Shown: positions 50,769-60,655 of the stretch, piece by piece | Position numbering within the stretch: position 1 is the first letter of the stretch | Layout of the letters: every line of letters begins with the position of its first letter | DNA from: Rhizobacter koreensis | GTDB taxonomy: Bacteria > Pseudomonadota > Gammaproteobacteria > Burkholderiales > Burkholderiaceae_C | Length of the DNA stretch: 64,000 nt | Direction: 5' to 3' | Assembly (NCBI RefSeq): GCF_013366375.1 | Contig: NZ_JABWMJ010000009.1 | Coordinates: 62,001 to 126,000 of the forward strand | Translations under genes and position numbers: made by a program | The notes under the pieces: model-generated | What the model was told of the DNA's origin: nothing | Seen by the model: only the letters and a program-made list of their open reading frames with translations | The model's database searches: none

Positions 50769-53705
50769 ATGCTGATGTCAGCCCTCCAGCCGCTCGCCGA
50801 ACTCGAGAACCCGTCCGAGTTCGTCGCCCGCCACATTGGCATCGACGAAGCCGCCGAGCGCCACATGCTGTCGGTCATCGGCGCGACGTCGCGTCGCGCG
50901 CTGATCGATGCGGTGGTGCCGTCGAGCATCGCGCGCGCGGCGCCGATGCGGCTGGCGCCTGCCGTCGGCGAAGCGGCGGCCCTCGCCGAGCTGCGCACGA
51001 TCGCGGCGCAGAACCGGGTCGTGCGCAGCCACATCGGCCAGGGCTATCACGGCACCATCACGCCGCCGGTGATCCTGCGCAACGTGCTCGAGAACCCCGC
51101 CTGGTACACGGCGTACACGCCGTACCAGGCCGAGATCTCGCAGGGTCGGCTGGAAGCGCTGCTCAACTTTCAGACCATGATCTGCGACCTCACCGGGCTC
51201 GACGTCGCCGGCGCGTCGATGCTCGACGAGGCGACCGCGGCTGCGGAGGCGATGACGCTCGCGCGGCGCAGCGTCAAGAGCGCGAGCCAGACCATCGTGG
51301 TCGCCGGCGACTGCCACCCGCAGACCCTCGAGGTGCTGCGCACGCGCGCCGCGCCGCTCGGCCTGACGGTCGCGATCGCCGACTCGGCCGAGTCATGGGC
51401 GAGCCTCATCGCCGGCGGCGACTACTTTGCGGCGCTCGCGCAATACCCGGCGACCAACGGCGCACTGCACGACCTGCGCGCCGACGCGCCGACCATCCAC
51501 TCGCACGGCGCGGCGCTGATCGTCGCCGCCGACCTGCTCGCGCTGACGCTGATCACGCCGCCCGGCGAGTTCGGCGCCGACATCGCCTGCGGCACCACCC
51601 AGCGCTTCGGCATGCCGATGTGCAACGGCGGCCCGCACGCGGGTTACCTGGCGGTGCGCGACGCCTTCAAGCGCTCGCTGCCGGGGCGCCTGGTGGGCGT
51701 GAGCATCGACAACGCCGGCAAGATTGCGTATCGGCTTGCCCTGCAAACACGCGAGCAGCACATCCGGCGCGAAAAGGCGACCTCGAACATCTGCACCGCG
51801 CAGGTGCTGCCGGCGGTGGTCGCCAGCATGTACGCGGTCTACCACGGGCCTGCAGGGCTGACGCGGATCGCGCGGCGCGTGGCCGCGTACACCGCGATCC
51901 TGGCCGAAGGGCTCGGCCGGCTCGGCTGGCGCGCGCGCAACCCCGCCGCATTCGACACGCTCACGGTCGACAGCGGCGAGGCAACGGCGGCGATCGCTGC
52001 GCGCGCGCTCGACGCCGGCATCAACCTGCGCCGTTATCCCGAGTGGGGCGACACGATGCTGGGCATCGCGCTCGACGAGACGACCACGCGCGACGACGTC
52101 GTCGCGCTCTGGCGCGTGTTCGCGTCCGAGGGCCAGGCGCTGCCCGAGTTCGCCGAGTTCGAGCGCGGCGTCGCGTCGCTGATCCCGCCCGAACTGGCGC
52201 GCACGACGCCGTTCCTCGGCCATCCGGTGTTCAACCGGTACCACTCCGAAACCGAGATGCTGCGCTACCTGCGCGGCCTCGCCGACAAGGACCTTGCGCT
52301 CGACCGCACGATGATCCCGCTCGGCTCGTGCACGATGAAGCTGAACGCGACGAGCGAGATGATCCCAATCACGTGGCCCGAATTCGCGAACATCCATCCG
52401 TTCGCGCCGGCCGAGCAGCGCGCCGGCTATGCCGCGCTGGCGTCGCAGCTCGAGGCGTGGCTCAGCCAGGCGACCGGCTATGCGGGCGTGAGCCTGCAGC
52501 CGAACGCCGGCTCGCAGGGCGAGTACGCCGGGCTGCTCGCGATCAGGGCGTGGCACGCGGCGCGCGGCGAGGCGCACCGCAACGTCTGCCTGATCCCCGA
52601 GTCGGCGCACGGCACCAACCCGGCGAGCGCGCAGATGGTCGGCATGAAGGTCGTCGTGACGAAGTGCGACGCCGACGGCAACGTCGACCTCGCCGACCTG
52701 CGCCGGCAGTGCGAGGCGCACGCGTCCGACCTCGCGGCGGTGATGATCACCTACCCGTCGACCTACGGCGTGTTCGAGCGCCGCGTCAAGGAGCTGTGCG
52801 CGATCGTCCACGAGCACGGCGGCCGGGTCTACGTCGACGGCGCGAACATGAACGCGCTCGTCGGCATCGCCGCGCCGGGGGAGTTCGGCGGCGACGTCAG
52901 CCACCTCAACCTGCACAAGACGTTCTGCATCCCGCACGGCGGCGGCGGTCCGGGCGTCGGCCCGGTCTGCGTCGTCGACGACCTGGTGCCCTACCTGCCC
53001 GGGCATCGCGCGGGCGGCGTCGGCGGCGCCGAGCCGGCCGTGGGCGCGGTGTCGGCGGCACCGCTCGGCAATGCCGCCGTGCTGCCGATCAGCTGGATGT
53101 ACATGCGGATGATGGGCAGCGAAGGCCTCGCCGCAGCGACCGAGACGGCGATCCTCTCGGCCAACTACATCGCGGCGCGCCTGGCCGACCATTACGAGCT
53201 GCACTTCAGCGGCAACGTGGAGGGCATCAAGGGCGGCGGGGTCGCCCACGAATGCATCCTCGACCTGCGTCCGCTGAAGGACGCGACCGGCGGCCAGCAG
53301 GGCATCACCGCCGAGGACGTGGCCAAGCGCCTGATCGACTACGGCTTCCATGCCCCGACGCTGAGCTTTCCGGTGCCCGGCACGCTGATGGTCGAGCCGA
53401 CCGAAAGCGAGTCGCGCGCCGAGCTCGACCGCTTCTGCGACGCGATGATCGCCATCCGCGCGGAGATCGCCAAGGTCGAGTCAGGTCAATGGCCGCGCGA
53501 CGACAACCCCCTCAAGAATGCGCCGCACACCGCCGAGGCGCTGCTCGCCGCCGACTGGCCGCACGTCTATTCGCGCGAAGAGGCCGCCTACCCGCTCGCC
53601 AGCCTGCGTGCGCAGAAGTACTGGTCGCCGGTCGGCCGCATCGACAACGCCTGGGGCGACCGCAACCTGTCGTGCGCGTGCCCTCCGGTGGCGAGCTACG
53701 AGTAG
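50769..53705 (+). CDS. gcvP: Glycine dehydrogenase (decarboxylating), P protein
   Basis: A 978-residue PLP enzyme that decarboxylates glycine and loads its methylamine onto GcvH. It is the fused single-chain form with two homologous halves. FVARHIGI opens the protein; [13 protein letters not shown] and [17 protein letters not shown] lie in the first half; the PLP-lysine is Lys717 in [16 protein letters not shown] of the second. Either of two close ATG codons (50769, 50775) could be used; the first was chosen. It ends just before a hairpin shared with the convergent GH15 gene. Confidence 0.97.
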   Translation: MLMSALQPLAELENPSEFVARHIGIDEAAERHMLSVIGATSRRALIDAVVPSSIARAAPMRLAPAVGEAAALAELRTIAAQNRVVRSHIGQGYHGTITPPVILRNVLENPAWYTAYTPYQAEISQGRLEALLNFQTMICDLTGLDVAGASMLDEATAAAEAMTLARRSVKSASQTIVVAGDCHPQTLEVLRTRAAPLGLTVAIADSAESWASLIAGGDYFAALAQYPATNGALHDLRADAPTIHSHGAALIVAADLLALTLITPPGEFGADIACGTTQRFGMPMCNGGPHAGYLAVRDAFKRSLPGRLVGVSIDNAGKIAYRLALQTREQHIRREKATSNICTAQVLPAVVASMYAVYHGPAGLTRIARRVAAYTAILAEGLGRLGWRARNPAAFDTLTVDSGEATAAIAARALDAGINLRRYPEWGDTMLGIALDETTTRDDVVALWRVFASEGQALPEFAEFERGVASLIPPELARTTPFLGHPVFNRYHSETEMLRYLRGLADKDLALDRTMIPLGSCTMKLNATSEMIPITWPEFANIHPFAPAEQRAGYAALASQLEAWLSQATGYAGVSLQPNAGSQGEYAGLLAIRAWHAARGEAHRNVCLIPESAHGTNPASAQMVGMKVVVTKCDADGNVDLADLRRQCEAHASDLAAVMITYPSTYGVFERRVKELCAIVHEHGGRVYVDGANMNALVGIAAPGEFGGDVSHLNLHKTFCIPHGGGGPGVGPVCVVDDLVPYLPGHRAGGVGGAEPAVGAVSAAPLGNAAVLPISWMYMRMMGSEGLAAATETAILSANYIAARLADHYELHFSGNVEGIKGGGVAHECILDLRPLKDATGGQQGITAEDVAKRLIDYGFHAPTLSFPVPGTLMVEPTESESRAELDRFCDAMIAIRAEIAKVESGQWPRDDNPLKNAPHTAEALLAADWPHVYSREEAAYPLASLRAQKYWSPVGRIDNAWGDRNLSCACPPVASYE

Positions 53706-53715
53706 TGGTGCACGA

Positions 53716-53739
53716 GCGACGCTGTCTTCGCAGCGTCGC
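53716..53739. terminator. Bidirectional hairpin between gcvP and the GH15 gene
   Basis: GCGACGCTG, loop TCTTCG, CAGCGTCGC gives a perfect 9-bp stem in the 42-base gap between convergent genes. No U-tract on either side. Confidence 0.5.
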
Positions 53740-53747
53740 CCGCCGGA

Positions 53748-55577
53748 TCACACCGCGTCGTCCCAGCGCGCCGACAGCCGCACCGCGCCGTTGACGATGC
53801 CGACCATCGAGTAGGTCTGCGGGAAGTTGCCCCACAGCTCGCCGGTGGTGGCGCTCATGTCCTCCGAGAGCAGGCCGACGTGGTTGCGGCGCGCGAGCAG
53901 CGCCTCGAACAGCTCGCGGGCGCGCGCGTGCTGGCCGATGCGGGCGAGCGCGTCGACGCGCCAGAACGAGCAGACGTTGAACGCCGTCTCGGGCCGGCCG
54001 AAGTCGTCTTCCGCTTCGTAGCGCCGCATGAACGGGCCGTCGCAAAGCGACTGCTCGAGCGCCTCGACGGTGCGCACGAAGCGGCTGTCGTGCGCCGGCA
54101 GGAACCCGACCTCCGCCATCAGCAGCACGCTGGCGTCGAGGTCGCTGCCGCCGAAGCTTTCGACGAACGACTGACGCTTCTCGCTCCAGGCCTGCTCGAC
54201 GATCTTGGCCTTGATGACGTCGGCGCGCTCGCGCCAGAACGCCTCGCGGTCGGGTCGGCCGAGCACGGTCCCGATCTTGGCGAGCCGGTCGCAGGCGGCC
54301 CAGCACATCAGCGACGACGACGTGTGGACGCGCGCCCGCGTGCGCAGCTCCCACATGCCGGCATCGGGCTTGTCGTGCAGCAGCCAGGCCTGCTCGCCCA
54401 CTTCCTCCAGCGCGGCGAAGTCGCCGGCGTCGGCACGCCGGAACAGGCGATGGTCGTGGAAGGCCTGTGCGGCGCCGAGGACGATGTTGCCGTAGACGTC
54501 GTGCTGGAAGTGCTCGTGGGCCTGGTTGCCGACGCGCACCGGCCCCATGCCGCGATAGCCCGCGAGGTGCGGGACGAACGATTCGGAGAGCTGGCGCTCG
54601 AGGCCGATGCCGTAGAGCGGCTGCACGTGGCCGTTGTCGGCGCCGCGCACGACGTCGTAGAGCCAGCGCAGGTAGTCCTCCATCGTGCCGACTTCAGACA
54701 GGCTGTTGAGCGCGCGCACCACGAAGAACGCGTCGCGCAGCCAGCAGAAGCGGTAGTCCCAGTTGCGCCCGCTGTTGGCCGCCTCGGGGATGCTGGTCGT
54801 CATCGCCGCGACGATCGCGCCGGTTTCCTCGAACTGGCAGAGCTTCAAGGTGATCGCCGCGCGGATCACCGCCTCCTGCCACTCGAGCGGCAGCGCGAGG
54901 CGGCGCGTCCACTGGCGCCAGTAGAGCGAGGTCTGCTCCTCGAACTCGCGCGCGGTCTCCTCGATGCCGCCGGAGAGCGTCTCGTCGGGGCCGAACAGCA
55001 GGCTCACCGGCTCGTGCAGCGAGAACCAGGTGCCGTCGGCAACGTAGGTCGGCGGCGCGTTGGTGGTGAGGCGCAGGGTGCCGCTCGGCAGCACGTAGCG
55101 CAGGTGATTGCTGCCGCGCGTGATGGTCGGCACCACGCTTCCCCATTCGCCACGCGGGTTGACGTGGATGCGGATGCGGCAATGCCCCGCCAGGGGGCGG
55201 ATCCGCCGCACCAGCTGCGCCGGGCGGAAGATGCGGTCGCGGTTGAAGAAGCGCGGCGCGAGGTCGGTGATCTCGACGCCGTTGCCGGCAGCGTCGAGCA
55301 GGCGCGTCTTGAGGATCGCGGTGCCATGCTCGTAGTGCTGCTCCACGCGCTCGAGCCCTTCGAGCTCGACGAGCAGGCTGCCCTCCTTGGGCAGACCATT
55401 CGCGGAATCGAGCAGCGCGTGGAACACGGGGTCGCCGTCGAAGCGCGGCATGCAGCTCCAGACGATGGCGCCGGCCCGGTCGACGAGCGCGCTGATCGCG
55501 CAGTTGCCGATGAGCGCGAGGTCGAGCGAGGCAGCGCGGGGGCTCGTGGCGGAGGCTTCGGCGGGGTGCGTGCTCAC
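53748..55577 (-). CDS. GH15-family glycoside hydrolase (glucoamylase/trehalase-like)
   Basis: A 609-residue protein with an N-terminal trehalase-like beta domain (LALIGNCAISALVDRAGAIVW, PRFDGDPVF) and a C-terminal (alpha/alpha)6 barrel with NWDYRFCWLRDAFF near residue 265. The probable catalytic acid lies in GLLSEDMSATTGELWGNFPQ near 580. No signal peptide is visible, so it is cytosolic. GH15 includes glucoamylases and trehalases. Its place divergent from otsA and near glk favours trehalose, giving glucose, but the substrate is inferred. The start was placed at GTG 55577; an upstream ATG at 55673 would run through the putative operator, so it is less likely. Confidence 0.82.
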   Translation of the reverse strand: MSTHPAEASATSPRAASLDLALIGNCAISALVDRAGAIVWSCMPRFDGDPVFHALLDSANGLPKEGSLLVELEGLERVEQHYEHGTAILKTRLLDAAGNGVEITDLAPRFFNRDRIFRPAQLVRRIRPLAGHCRIRIHVNPRGEWGSVVPTITRGSNHLRYVLPSGTLRLTTNAPPTYVADGTWFSLHEPVSLLFGPDETLSGGIEETAREFEEQTSLYWRQWTRRLALPLEWQEAVIRAAITLKLCQFEETGAIVAAMTTSIPEAANSGRNWDYRFCWLRDAFFVVRALNSLSEVGTMEDYLRWLYDVVRGADNGHVQPLYGIGLERQLSESFVPHLAGYRGMGPVRVGNQAHEHFQHDVYGNIVLGAAQAFHDHRLFRRADAGDFAALEEVGEQAWLLHDKPDAGMWELRTRARVHTSSSLMCWAACDRLAKIGTVLGRPDREAFWRERADVIKAKIVEQAWSEKRQSFVESFGGSDLDASVLLMAEVGFLPAHDSRFVRTVEALEQSLCDGPFMRRYEAEDDFGRPETAFNVCSFWRVDALARIGQHARARELFEALLARRNHVGLLSEDMSATTGELWGNFPQTYSMVGIVNGAVRLSARWDDAV

Positions 55578-55655
55578 GGACGCACCATCGAGTGGCAAGG
55601 GGACGGAACGTCGAGGAACGCGTCGGAACCGGTCATGGGTGCGACCAATGTGAGT

Positions 55656-55674
55656 ATTTGCACAAATATACAAT
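55656..55674 (+). promoter_or_regulatory. Putative MarR operator overlapping the otsA -10 box
   Basis: ATTTGCACAAAT (55656-55667) has inverted ATTTG/CAAAT arms and is immediately followed by TACAAT (55669-55674), a plausible otsA -10. Eleven bases, ATTTGCACAAA, recur on the minus strand upstream of the marR gene at 60514-60504. The site lies between divergent otsA and GH15 and could control both. Confidence 0.6.
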
Positions 55675-55767
55675 GAGGGCGATCCCCAGGCAGGCGCGTT
55701 GCATGCGCCGCCGTCCTCCGGCGCCGGTACACGACTTGCTCTTGTACGCCCGCCTCACGCCTCCCGA

Positions 55768-57999
55768 ATGCGATTTCTCACCCTCCAGTTCCGTTTTCTC
55801 GCCCCGCTGCTGCTGACGCTCGTCATCGCCGCCTACGCGGCGCAGCCGCTGATGGATGCGCTCACGCTGCGCTGGTTCGCGCGCGACCTGAACGCGCGCG
55901 GCGCCCTCGTCACCAACGCCCTGTCCGACTCGATCGCCGACGCGCTGAAGGACTCGAAGGAGCAGCGCCTGCAGGCGCTGTTCGACCGCGCGGTACAGGA
56001 CGAGCGCCTGTTCGCGGTGGGCCTGTGCACGCTCGAGGGCGACCTGGTGCGGCGCACCGCGCATTTCCCGACCAGCCTCACCTGCCAGCAGGCGGCGAGC
56101 GCCGCCTCGCAGGCCGACCCGCGCCTCACGATCGCCGGCGGCCAGGTGCACATCGGCGTGCATCCGGTCGACAGCGACTCGATGCACGTGGCCAACCTCG
56201 TGCTGCTGCACGACATGAGCTTCATCGACCGGCGCAGTCAGGACACGCGGCGCTACCTCACGCTGTTCATCGCGGCGCTCGGCCTGGCGATCGCGATGAT
56301 CACGATGGTGGTCGCGCAGCTCAGCTGGCGCGGCTGGATCGCCGGTGTGCGCGGCATGCTGCGTGGCGAAGGGCTGCTGCGGGCGTCCGATGTATCGCCC
56401 GAGGTCGAGCCCATCGCCGAGGAGCTGAAGGCGCGGCTGCGCGACCTCGAAGACGAGTACCGGCGTGCCCTCGGGCCGCAGACCGGCTGGGACCCGGACC
56501 GCCTGCGCGGACTGCTGCGCACGCAGCTGCGCGGCGAGCAGGTGATCGTGGTGTCGAATCGCGAGCCCTACATCCACGCGAAGACCGACGACGGGATCGT
56601 CGTCAAGCGGCCGGCGAGCGGCCTCGTCGCCGCCGTCGAGCCGGTGATGCGCGCCTGCTCGGGAACCTGGATCGCGCACGGCAGCGGCAGCGCCGACCGC
56701 GACGTGGTCGACGCGAACGACCGCGTCGGCGTGCCGCCGGGCCACGCGGAATACACGCTGCGCCGCATCTGGCTGAGCGCCGAAGAGGAACAGGGCTACT
56801 ACTACGGCTTCGCCAACGAAGGCATGTGGCCGCTCTGTCACGTCGCCCACGTGCGGCCGGTGTTCCGCGAGTCGGACTGGGAGCAGTACAAGGCCGTCAA
56901 CCAGCGCTTCGCCGACGCGGTGGTCGCCGAGGCGCGCAGCGAGGACCCGGTGGTGCTGGTGCAGGACTACCACTTCGCGCTGCTGCCGGCGATGGTGCGC
57001 GCCAGGCTGCCGCGCGCGACCATCCTCACCTTCTGGCACATCCCCTGGCCGAACCCCGAGTCGTTCAGCATCTGCCCGTGGCGGAAGGAAATCCTCGAGG
57101 GCATGCTGGGCAGCACCATCCTCGGCTTCCACACCCGCTACCACTGCAAGAACTTCATCGAGACGGTCGACCGCTTCCTCGAGGCACGCATCGAGCACGA
57201 GCACTCGATGATCACGTTCAACGACGACGAGACGCTGGTCGAGAGCTACCCCATCTCGATCGAGTGGCCGTCGGACGCCGAGCGCGCGAGCTGGGCGCCG
57301 GCGCCCGAGTGCCGGCGCCGCGTGTTCGATCGGCTCGGCCTCGCGGCCGACACGGTGCTCGCGGTCGGCGTCGACCGCTTCGACTACACCAAGGGCATCC
57401 TCGAGCGCCTGCACGCGGTCGAGCGTCTGCTCGAGAAGCATCCCGAGTGGATCGGGCGCTTCGTGCTGGTGCAGATCGCCGCGCCGACGCGCGACCTGCT
57501 CGAGGAATACCAGCTGTTCCAGCAACGCATCGCGCGCACCACCGAGCGCGTCAACGAGCGCTTCGGCCGGCCGGGCTACAAGCCGATCCTGCTGTTCGCG
57601 CAGCACCACGACCACGACGCGCTCACCGAGATGTACCGCGCGGCCGACGTCTGCGTGGTCACCAGCCTGCACGATGGCATGAACCTCGTCTGCAAGGAAT
57701 TCGTGTCGGTACGCGACGACGAGCAGGGCGTGCTGGTGCTGAGCCGCTTCGCCGGCGCGGCCCGCGAGATGACCGAGGCGCTGATCGTCAACCCGTACCA
57801 CGTCGAGGAGACCGCCGACGCGCTGCACCGCGCGGCGATCATGCCGCCCGCCGAGCAGCGCGAGCGCATCGCCAGCCTGCGCATGACGGTTCGCGAGAAC
57901 AACGTGTTCCGCTGGGCCGGTCACATGCTCGCCGACGCCGGTCGCTCGCGCCTGCGCCAGCGCATCGACGAGCGCGTGCAGCGCCACCAGCTCGCCTGA
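55768..57999 (+). CDS. otsA: Membrane-anchored trehalose-6-phosphate synthase
   Basis: A 743-residue protein. The C-terminal part (from about residue 256) is a GT20 trehalose-6-phosphate synthase making trehalose-6-phosphate from UDP-glucose and glucose-6-phosphate: VIVVSNREPYIH, VQDYHFALLPAM, FWHIPWP, VGVDRFDYTKGI and LHDGMNLVCKEFV keep the catalytic residues. The first 255 residues are unusual: a membrane span at about 9-28, an extracytoplasmic domain of some 130 residues, a second span near 162-186 and a HAMP-like helix, the layout of a sensor protein. The ATG at 55768 was chosen because it begins the first span; the frame is open to a TTG at 55699. otsB follows after one base. Confidence 0.9.
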   Translation: MRFLTLQFRFLAPLLLTLVIAAYAAQPLMDALTLRWFARDLNARGALVTNALSDSIADALKDSKEQRLQALFDRAVQDERLFAVGLCTLEGDLVRRTAHFPTSLTCQQAASAASQADPRLTIAGGQVHIGVHPVDSDSMHVANLVLLHDMSFIDRRSQDTRRYLTLFIAALGLAIAMITMVVAQLSWRGWIAGVRGMLRGEGLLRASDVSPEVEPIAEELKARLRDLEDEYRRALGPQTGWDPDRLRGLLRTQLRGEQVIVVSNREPYIHAKTDDGIVVKRPASGLVAAVEPVMRACSGTWIAHGSGSADRDVVDANDRVGVPPGHAEYTLRRIWLSAEEEQGYYYGFANEGMWPLCHVAHVRPVFRESDWEQYKAVNQRFADAVVAEARSEDPVVLVQDYHFALLPAMVRARLPRATILTFWHIPWPNPESFSICPWRKEILEGMLGSTILGFHTRYHCKNFIETVDRFLEARIEHEHSMITFNDDETLVESYPISIEWPSDAERASWAPAPECRRRVFDRLGLAADTVLAVGVDRFDYTKGILERLHAVERLLEKHPEWIGRFVLVQIAAPTRDLLEEYQLFQQRIARTTERVNERFGRPGYKPILLFAQHHDHDALTEMYRAADVCVVTSLHDGMNLVCKEFVSVRDDEQGVLVLSRFAGAAREMTEALIVNPYHVEETADALHRAAIMPPAEQRERIASLRMTVRENNVFRWAGHMLADAGRSRLRQRIDERVQRHQLA

Positions 58000-58000
58000 C

Positions 58001-58765
58001 GTGCGGCACCTGTTCAGTCCCGAGGGAGAAGCCGCGCTCGCCACGGTGATGGCGGCGCGTCCGCTGCTCGCGTTCGACTTCGACGGCACGCTGGCGCCGA
58101 TCGTCGCGCGACCCGACGACGCGCGGCTCGCCCACGGCATCGCAGAGAGCCTGGCGCGCCTCGCCGCCGAGCTTCCGGTCGCGATCGTCAGCGGCCGCGC
58201 CGTCGACGACCTCATGAAGCGCCTGCCGTTCGTGCCGCCGTACGTGGTCGGCAACCACGGCGCCGAGGACCCGCTCGCCGGCGGCGCGCCGCCGGCCGCG
58301 CTGGACGCCATGCGCGAGCGGCTGCTGGCGCAGGCCGACGTGCTCGGCGCCGTCGGCGTGAGCGTCGAGGACAAGGGTTACTCGCTCGCCCTGCACTACC
58401 GGCTCGCCCCCGACCACGCCGCCGCGGCCGCCCAGGTCGCGGGCGTCGTCGCCGACCTGCCGGGCGGCCTCGAGGCCTATCCGGGCAAGCTGGTGATGAA
58501 CGTGGTCGGCGCCGGTGCGCCCGACAAGGGCGTCGCGGTGGCCCGGCTGGTCGAGCGCTCGGGCGCGAGCCGGGCGGTCTTCATCGGCGACGACGTCAAC
58601 GACGAGCCGGTGTTCGCCGTTGCCGGCGCCGACTGGCTCACGGTCAGGGTCGGCCGCGACGACCGGCCCTCGCTCGCCCGCTTTTACGTCGAAAACACGG
58701 ACGAGGTCGCGCACATGCTCGAGCGGATGGTGCGACTGCTGGGCGCGTCAGCCGCCGCGGCCTGA
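58001..58765 (+). CDS. otsB: Trehalose-6-phosphate phosphatase
   Basis: A 254-residue HAD-family phosphatase giving trehalose. The nucleophile motif DFDGTLAPI is near residue 26, motif II is IVSGRAVDDL near 62, GNHGAE binds near 86, motif III lysine lies in GAPDKGVAV, and motif IV is FIGDDVNDEPVF near 195. The GTG start comes one base after the otsA stop, so translation is probably coupled. It converges on glk. Confidence 0.95.
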   Translation: MRHLFSPEGEAALATVMAARPLLAFDFDGTLAPIVARPDDARLAHGIAESLARLAAELPVAIVSGRAVDDLMKRLPFVPPYVVGNHGAEDPLAGGAPPAALDAMRERLLAQADVLGAVGVSVEDKGYSLALHYRLAPDHAAAAAQVAGVVADLPGGLEAYPGKLVMNVVGAGAPDKGVAVARLVERSGASRAVFIGDDVNDEPVFAVAGADWLTVRVGRDDRPSLARFYVENTDEVAHMLERMVRLLGASAAAA

Positions 58766-58822
58766 CGGCCCATCCAAGGCCGAGGAACGCTCGACGCCAC
58801 GGCTGAGTCGCGGCGCATGCCG

Positions 58823-59827
58823 CTACGCCGCGCCTCTGCCGACCCGTCGCGCCAGCGCGTCGTCGAGCGCCTGGTTCGCACCGCGCAGTGCGGCGTCGGC
58901 CGGCGCGGCGATGACGCGTGTCGGGATCGCCGACAGGTACGCCCTGAAGCGCCCCTTGTTCTCGAAGCGCGCGCGGAAAGGCGAGGCGTCGATGCGGTCG
59001 CCGAAACGCGGCACGATGCCGCCGGCGATGTAGACGCCGCCGCTCGCGCCGAGCGTGAGTGCGAGATTGCCGGCGAAGCTGCCGAGAAAGCCGAAGAAGC
59101 GTTCGACGGTGCGCACGCAGCGCGCATCGCTGCCGGCGATCGCGCGGTCGACGATCTCGGGTGCACCCAGCAACTCGCTCTTCTCACCGTCGAGGAGAGC
59201 GTGTGCGCGATGAAGGTTGACGAGACCCTGGCCCGACAGCACCCGTTCGGCCGATACGTGGCCGAGCTCCTCGCGCAGCAGCGCCAGCAGGCGCTCGTCA
59301 ATGGCGTCGTCGGCCGCGAGCGTCGCGTGCCCGCCCTCTCCGACGATCGGCACCCAGCCCGCGCCGGAATGGACCGCGCCGCCGACGCCGAGCCCGGTGC
59401 CGGGTCCGAGCACCGCGAGCGTGCCGTGCTCGACCGCGGTGCCGCCTCCCACGCCGCGGTGCGCGTCGGCGCCGAGCCCCGGAATCGCGAGCGCGACCGC
59501 GGCGAAGTCGTTCAGCACGACGAGCTCGCCGAGATCGAAGCGCTCGCGGATCGCGGCGATCGAGAACGACCAGGCGAGGTTCGTGAACGACACGACGTCG
59601 CCCGCAACCGGCGTCGCGACGCCGATCGCGGCCGCGCGCGGCCGCTCCAGCGCGGCCTCGGCGAGATAGCGCTCGATCGCCGCGTCGAGCCCGGCGTGCT
59701 CGCGGCAGAGGTAGACGCGCACGTTCGTGATCGCGGCGCCCGGCGCCTCGATCCAGCCGAACCGCGCGTGGGTGCCGCCGACGTCGCCGACGAGGCGCGG
59801 ATGGCTGGCGTCGTCCGCCGGGCTCAC
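58823..59827 (-). CDS. glk: Glucokinase
   Basis: A 334-residue glucokinase of the proteobacterial Glk family, phosphorylating glucose with ATP. RLVGDVGGTHARFGW is the ATP-phosphate loop at the N-terminus; VLNDFAAVALAIPGL near residue 98 holds the catalytic aspartate; LGPGTGLGVGG near 130 and VGEGGHATLAA follow; SGGVYIAGGIVPRF lies near 275. The start was set at GTG 59827, just before the conserved region. It would recycle glucose from the GH15 enzyme. It is transcribed with marR, about 100 bases downstream. Confidence 0.94.
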   Translation of the reverse strand: MSPADDASHPRLVGDVGGTHARFGWIEAPGAAITNVRVYLCREHAGLDAAIERYLAEAALERPRAAAIGVATPVAGDVVSFTNLAWSFSIAAIRERFDLGELVVLNDFAAVALAIPGLGADAHRGVGGGTAVEHGTLAVLGPGTGLGVGGAVHSGAGWVPIVGEGGHATLAADDAIDERLLALLREELGHVSAERVLSGQGLVNLHRAHALLDGEKSELLGAPEIVDRAIAGSDARCVRTVERFFGFLGSFAGNLALTLGASGGVYIAGGIVPRFGDRIDASPFRARFENKGRFRAYLSAIPTRVIAAPADAALRGANQALDDALARRVGRGAA

Positions 59828-59927
59828 GACCGGCCCTGCCCGCGGGCTGCAGACCGGCCGCGCGTCGGCCCTGGCTGTTCGTCGATGGGCACGTGCCCGC
59901 GCCGCGGCATGGCGGCGTCGCAGCGCA

Positions 59928-60500
59928 TCACAGCTCCGCGAGCGGTGTCCGGGCCGCGTCGGCGTCGACCTGCAGGACGGCGATGAGCTTCTCGAGGTCG
60001 TGCTCGATGCGCTGCAAGGTCCGCGCGTCCAGCGCGGCAAGCGCATCCGGGAGCACGCCGGCGAACGGCGCGGGGCTGCGCTCGAGCAGCTCGGCGCCCG
60101 CCGGCAGCAGGTGCAGGCGCACCGCGCGGCGATCCGTCGGGTCGCGCGCGACGCTGATCAGCTCGCGCTCGGCGAGCGAGCGCACCAGGTTGCTCGCGGT
60201 CGACTGGTGGATGTTCATCGCCGCGGCGAGCGCGCGCACCCCGGCATCCGGAGTGGCCTGGATGATGCTGAGCGCCCAGACCTGCGCGCCGCCGAGACCG
60301 ACCTGCTTCTCCACCTGGCGGAAGTGCGTCTTGACGGCGTTGAAGACGACGCGGAACTGGCGCAGCACGCGCTGCGCGGCGTCGCCCGGCGGCAGACCCT
60401 GCGCCAGCGCGCGCCGACGCCGGGCGACGGCGGAGCGCCGCGGGGCCGGCGTCACGGGCGCGGGCGGGCGGGGAGCAGGTGCGGCATCCAACGCGGTCAT
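59928..60500 (-). CDS. MarR-family transcriptional regulator
   Basis: A 190-residue regulator. An Ala/Pro/Arg-rich N-terminal tail (about 35 residues) precedes a winged helix-turn-helix: QVWALSIIQATPDAGVRALAAAM, the recognition helix HQSTASNLVRSLAERELI near residues 100-117, and the wing ARDPTDRRAVRLHLLPAG. The C-terminal helices form the dimer interface. The ATG at 60500 was chosen because the upstream TTG at 60512 lies inside a likely operator. It is upstream of glk in the same direction. The ligand is unknown. Confidence 0.88.
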   Translation of the reverse strand: MTALDAAPAPRPPAPVTPAPRRSAVARRRRALAQGLPPGDAAQRVLRQFRVVFNAVKTHFRQVEKQVGLGGAQVWALSIIQATPDAGVRALAAAMNIHQSTASNLVRSLAERELISVARDPTDRRAVRLHLLPAGAELLERSPAPFAGVLPDALAALDARTLQRIEHDLEKLIAVLQVDADAARTPLAEL

Positions 60501-60502
60501 AC

Positions 60503-60518
60503 CTTTGTGCAAATCCTA
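60503..60518 (-). promoter_or_regulatory. Putative autoregulatory operator and -10 of the marR gene
   Basis: On the minus strand ATTTGCACAAAG (60514-60503) lies directly before the ribosome-binding AAAGGT and three bases from the ATG. It shares 11 bases with the otsA/GH15 site. A TAGGAT (60518-60513) may be the -10, overlapped by the operator. Binding here would block both transcription and translation start. Confidence 0.55.
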
Positions 60519-60655
60519 TCGCGGCACCGGCTCCGGCCGCATGGCCGTGCCGCGAGCAGGCTTGTTCGGCGCCTGGCCGTGGCCCCCCGAGCGGCGCGAG
60601 ATCTCGAACGAGGCCGTCGTTGTGCGGGCCGGCGCGCCCTGCGCCCGCACCGCCC

